Source: Pseudoalteromonas neustonica | GTDB taxonomy: Bacteria > Pseudomonadota > Gammaproteobacteria > Enterobacterales > Alteromonadaceae | Direction of reading: 5' to 3' | Assembly (NCBI RefSeq): GCF_001653135.1 | Contig: NZ_BDDS01000005.1 | Coordinates: 1-64,000, forward strand | DNA: 64,000 nucleotides | Shown: positions 60,757-64,000 of the stretch, one piece after another | Numbering within the stretch: the stretch's first letter is position 1 | How the letters are laid out: each line of letters starts with the position of its first letter | Made by a program: the position numbers and the translations under genes | The notes under the pieces: generated by a model | What the model saw: only the letters and a program-made list of their open reading frames with translations | Database searches by the model: none | Told to the model about the DNA's origin: nothing

Positions 60757-60786
60757 AAGCCACTTCAACAAAGGTTAAAGTGGCTT
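60757..60786 (-). terminator. terminator-like hairpin after the PKD protein
   Basis: AAGCCACTT and AAGTGGCTT pair perfectly around a 12-base loop, 12 bases past the stop. No strong T run follows. Confidence 0.65.
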
Positions 60787-60797
60787 AGATGATTATT

Positions 60798-63203
60798 TTA
60801 GATATTACAAATACTTATTATTGCTAGGTTTGGAGTGGCTTGAGAGTAGTAAATAGTTGTGTTTGCACCAGTTGTATTACTCACAGTATCCTCAGTGACC
60901 GTTACCTCATAAATTGCGCTGCTAGGAAGTGCAATATTCAAGGTGGCATCTAGGTAGGTGCCATTACTTTTTGGCAATACCAAAGATTTTGTTTCGTCAA
61001 ACTGAAACTCAAAGCTGCTTGAAGTTAAAATAGTATCAACCATTTTAAAGCGTAAATTTACTGTATCAGGACCAGTAAACTCTGGGCATACGAATACAGA
61101 TACTTCAACATCTTGCACTATCGGTAAGCTTGATTGGCCTAAATTTAAGGTAAAGTCATTTTGTGTAATTGCTACCGACTTATATTCGCCGCTTGCTAAC
61201 CTTTCATCTGCAATTGTAATTGTGGTTTTTGCGCCTTCTTCTAACGCTGTTACTGTATCAAACACGCCGCTTGCATCCGTTGTATGCTCTACTCCATTAA
61301 TTAGCAACTTAGCATTAGCTATACCTATTTTTTGGGTATCAGTAATTTGCCCTTTTACAGTACCTGTAAGTATTGCTGTGTCTGTTGCTGAGGTGATGAA
61401 AAGCATATTTTTCGAATTACCATCAGCATCCTCAATAACAATAGCGCTGCTGTAGATGCCAGCAATATCAGGTGTAAATTGTGTGGTGCTTTGATCTGTA
61501 GTTGTTAAAGCTGCATTTGAACCATCAGGCTTAATAAGTACCCAAGTAAAATTAAGCGCGGTACCTTCTGGATCGTAACTTTGGCTAACATCAAACGTAA
61601 CGGGGTTGCCAACAACAGCTATGCGGGTTTGCAGTCCTTCAAAAATAAGCACTGGCGGCGCATTTTGATTAACAGTGATGGTAATAGTTTGCGTATCAGA
61701 GTATTTAGCGCCATCGTTGGTACGTAGCGAAACAACAAACTCTCCCGCCATTGATGCTTTAAATAAAGGCTTAGCAACATCGGTGTTAGAAAGCGTAGCA
61801 CGACCTATCGGTGATACAATTTCCCACTCATAGGTAAGGTCTTTGCCTTCAGGGTCTGTACTTTGTGAGCCATCAAGTTGAATTTCCTCATCGACTAAAA
61901 TAGATGGTACATCACTAATAATGGCTGTTGGTTTTTCATTAGCTTGCGCGTGTAACACGGTTGTAGCTTGCTCAGAGCTAAGTTGTCCATCTGATACGAT
62001 TAATGTGATCACATAATCACCTTCAATATCAGCGCTAAGCGAAGGTGTTGCTGTTGTGTGCTGGATTAGTTGCGCGATACTGTTTTCTGGTTTGCCTTGT
62101 AATTTCCAAAGGTAGCTTAAAGGTTGCCCTTCAGGATCGTTACACTGCGCGCACTGTAGCGTGACTAAGTCATTTAACATGATGCTTCTTTCAGCTACAA
62201 GCTGCGCAATTGGGGCTTGATTAGTCGCCTCTACCGCTAACGTTACTGAGGCTGTACTTGCTTCACCGTGTTGATCTTTAACTGTTAATGAAAGCGTGTA
62301 CTGGCCAAGTACTGAGGAAGAGAATCCAGCTGTGTGGGTTAAGTTATCCGTTAGTGCTGGGTTGCTATTGGCAGGTTGTGAGGTAATGGCCCATAAATAG
62401 CTCAGGGTATCACCTTGATCTGGGTCGCTACTTTGCGTGCCATCAAGTGTGGCTATGCTGTTAGGTGCGATGGTTTTATTTTGCACTTTAATAACAGCTT
62501 GAGGAGCTGAATTATCATCGAGCGGTTCGCTTTGTATCAATACCTCATTACTTGCTGTTTCGCCTAATGAATTAGTAATTGTTAGCTTTACTGCATAACT
62601 CCCACTTTTATCTGCAATGAATTGACTTTTAACGCTATTATTGTTTTCTATTGTTGCACTACTGCTAAGTGGTTTGGTATTAAATTGCCATTTGTATTGA
62701 TTGATCACACCGTTTGAGGTGCTGCTTAGTGCGCCATCTAATAAAACTACATCACCTTGTTTTACTGTTTGAGGCTGTCCTGCTTTGGCTATTAATTGCG
62801 TGGGAGCGGTTTTAATTTCAATTAATTTATCAACCGGTGTGCTCGAAAGCTTGCCATCATTGACGATTAAAGTGAGCTTATAGCTTTGTGCTTCAGTTAC
62901 GGATATTTCGACTTTACTTTGATTGTTTACAGCAATGGCAAATTCAGTTTGTTCGTCAACACTGGTTAAGCGCCATTGGTAAGTTAAAGTATCGTTCTCA
63001 GGGTCGCTACTGTTTGTGCCACTAAATATGAGTGTTGTATTTACACGCATTTCACCTGCCGGGGCATTAATCATGGCGGTTGGTTTGGTGTTTGTTGGTG
63101 CTGTTTTACCTGGGTTTGTATTGCCTGTCGGTGAACCGGAGCCGCCGCCACATGCAGTGAGTGTAAATGCCAAAGCACACGGAATTAAGATCTTCCACGT
63201 CAT
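60798..63203 (-). CDS. lipoprotein with six PKD-like domains and a regulatory-like C-terminus
   Basis: 801 residues. Signal and lipobox LTACGGGSG give lipidated Cys18, then a Gly/Asn/Pro-rich linker. Six PKD-like Ig domains follow (about 40-600), each with a GSxSxDPxGxxLxYxW pattern, for example SSDPENDTLTYQW, STDPEGKDLTYEW and SYDPEGTALNFTW; the fourth has a CAQC pair. Residues about 610-690 resemble a carboxypeptidase regulatory domain (GQITDTQKIGIANAKLLI). PKD arrays act as spacers or adhesion modules on secreted enzymes and surface proteins; no catalytic domain is present here. The gene is monocistronic. Confidence 0.82.
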   Translation of the reverse strand: MTWKILIPCALAFTLTACGGGSGSPTGNTNPGKTAPTNTKPTAMINAPAGEMRVNTTLIFSGTNSSDPENDTLTYQWRLTSVDEQTEFAIAVNNQSKVEISVTEAQSYKLTLIVNDGKLSSTPVDKLIEIKTAPTQLIAKAGQPQTVKQGDVVLLDGALSSTSNGVINQYKWQFNTKPLSSSATIENNNSVKSQFIADKSGSYAVKLTITNSLGETASNEVLIQSEPLDDNSAPQAVIKVQNKTIAPNSIATLDGTQSSDPDQGDTLSYLWAITSQPANSNPALTDNLTHTAGFSSSVLGQYTLSLTVKDQHGEASTASVTLAVEATNQAPIAQLVAERSIMLNDLVTLQCAQCNDPEGQPLSYLWKLQGKPENSIAQLIQHTTATPSLSADIEGDYVITLIVSDGQLSSEQATTVLHAQANEKPTAIISDVPSILVDEEIQLDGSQSTDPEGKDLTYEWEIVSPIGRATLSNTDVAKPLFKASMAGEFVVSLRTNDGAKYSDTQTITITVNQNAPPVLIFEGLQTRIAVVGNPVTFDVSQSYDPEGTALNFTWVLIKPDGSNAALTTTDQSTTQFTPDIAGIYSSAIVIEDADGNSKNMLFITSATDTAILTGTVKGQITDTQKIGIANAKLLINGVEHTTDASGVFDTVTALEEGAKTTITIADERLASGEYKSVAITQNDFTLNLGQSSLPIVQDVEVSVFVCPEFTGPDTVNLRFKMVDTILTSSSFEFQFDETKSLVLPKSNGTYLDATLNIALPSSAIYEVTVTEDTVSNTTGANTTIYYSQATPNLAIISICNI

Positions 63204-63590
63204 ATCAATTTCCTTATCGGTAATATTGTTGTGTAAATTTATTTTAAGGATGTGGGGTGGATATAATTATTATGGGGTAAGTAATTACATTGTTCATGCA
63301 GGAATGAAATCCAATTTCCATACTATTTATATCCGTTAAATATAGTTTAAAGTAATTATTCAAAACTGGTATTTAATATGTACCTAAAAATACAAGTAAG
63401 CAAGTGGATTGCGTTAATTAACTGTATTTTTTTTCGTCACAAAAAACTTAACACAACTAGGTTATAGTAATTGTTGTTTTTTTTAGGAATAAATGATTTG
63501 GCGTTGATTAGTGTTTTTTGATTTAAAATCAAAAGGTTTAGTTTTATGGTTCGGTGTATAAATATAGAAAATTGTTGGTGCGAGCACAGC
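63204..63590. other. intergenic region, A+T-rich
   Basis: Upstream of the PKD gene and beyond the end of the DUF4198 gene. It contains poly-T and poly-A tracts near 63428-63486 but no clear promoter pair, repeat copy or gene that I can defend. Confidence 0.45.
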
Positions 63591-63593
63591 AAA

Positions 63594-63627
63594 TAAAAGG
63601 CCAAGCAAACAGCTTGACCTTATTTTT
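63594..63627 (-). terminator. terminator of the DUF4198 gene
   Basis: On the minus strand GGTCAAGC and GCTTGGCC pair (one G-T wobble) around TGTTT and are followed by TTTTATTT; it lies about 20 bases past the stop. Confidence 0.78.
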
Positions 63628-63644
63628 TGCGTTATAAAAAGAGG

Positions 63645-64000
63645 TTACTCTGGCGCTACATCAAGTGTCGTGAATAACGAATAGCGTACGCTATCAATGC
63701 CTTTTTCAGTCGATTCTTCACTGATACTGGCTTCAATTAGGTATAAGCCAGGGTGTTGCCACGTTGCGCTAAAAAATCCCTCTTTATCGGTGGTTATTTT
63801 TACTTCATTACGTTCGTTACGATAGCGTGTATCGCCTTTTAAGATTGCGAGTTCTACGTTAGCCGCAGGTTTTCCTGCTTTTAATAGTTGAAAACGCGCT
63901 TGTTCACCAACAAATAAATCATTAGGGTGCGTTGGACCACTTATTTCTAAACCTTTACCGAGCAGAGCAGGTTTTGATGTACCGTTACGACTTACAAAGG
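63645..64000 (-). CDS. DUF4198-like periplasmic protein, C-terminal part
   Basis: The last 117 residues of a protein that begins beyond the window. The visible part ends ESTEKGIDSVRYSLFTTLDVAPE and contains LKAGKPAANVELAILKGDTR and TTDKEGFFSATWQHPGLYLI, the transthyretin-like fold of DUF4198 proteins, which often accompany TonB-dependent receptors or metal uptake. The stop at 63645 is followed by an intrinsic terminator. The N-terminus, signal and neighbours cannot be judged. Confidence 0.72.
   Translation of the reverse strand, partial: FVSRNGTSKPALLGKGLEISGPTHPNDLFVGEQARFQLLKAGKPAANVELAILKGDTRYRNERNEVKITTDKEGFFSATWQHPGLYLIEASISEESTEKGIDSVRYSLFTTLDVAPE

Overview
The window looks like chromosomal DNA of a marine gammaproteobacterium of the order Alteromonadales, most likely Pseudoalteromonas. 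The support is A+T-rich coding DNA, a Pseudoalteromonas-like 5S rRNA, complete creBCD and mltD, a DeoR regulator next to glmS, many TonB-dependent receptors and His-rich lipoproteins, and no plasmid or phage backbone genes. The genus is inferred from gene content and sequence recall, not from a search.

Layout. 1-400: 3' end of an rRNA operon (23S tail, 5S, terminator), followed by decayed short palindromic repeats. 0.8-4.6 kb: creB-creC-creD envelope-stress operon with a 265-bp MITE-like element between creC and creD. 4.7-6.0 kb: mltD. 6.0-6.3 kb: a second MITE-like family. 6.3-10.6 kb: a membrane LytTR regulator divergent from an acyltransferase, then a choice-of-anchor I lipoprotein. 10.9-15.9 kb: an iron-uptake operon on the minus strand (TonB receptor behind a Fur box, two small membrane proteins, PepSY protein), with the second copy of the 265-bp element inside it. 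16.2-28.5 kb: an NtrB/NtrC-like pair divergent from a periplasmic adaptor, an ATPase and three tandem FtsX-type permeases, with a sigma-54 promoter and paired palindromes in the divergent gap. 28.6-28.9 kb: 72-bp tandem repeat array. 29-36.3 kb: an acetyltransferase and a second adaptor-ATPase-permease exporter, divergent from a membrane-anchored CadC/ToxR-like regulator. 36.4-39.1 kb: DeoR regulator and glmS. 39.2-44.5 kb: secreted esterase, AraC regulator, glutamine amidotransferase, an unrecognised gene, DEAD-box helicase. 44.6-48.1 kb: a two-gene NTPase operon behind three evenly spaced operator-like palindromes. 48.2-55.4 kb: a zinc-limitation locus. 55.5-64 kb: dual-receiver protein, desaturase relic, DUF3297, nudB, serine hydrolase, a repeat lipoprotein, a PKD-domain lipoprotein and the C-terminus of a DUF4198 protein.

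How genes work together. The zinc locus is coherent: Zur probably represses, from two adjacent boxes, a leftward unit (His-rich ZnuD-like receptor and His-rich propeller lipoprotein) and a rightward unit (zur, MerC-like protein, dihydroorotase lacking one zinc-ligand His, zinc-independent FolE2). These combine zinc import with zinc-sparing replacement enzymes. The two ABC exporters have matching parts but unrelated regulators.

The most unusual material is (i) the two-NTPase operon with its triple operator, which I cannot assign to a named system, and (ii) two MITE-like families with different termini that share a structured core: conserved loops and differing but still complementary stems. 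No CRISPR array, tRNA, intact transposase or prophage was seen.
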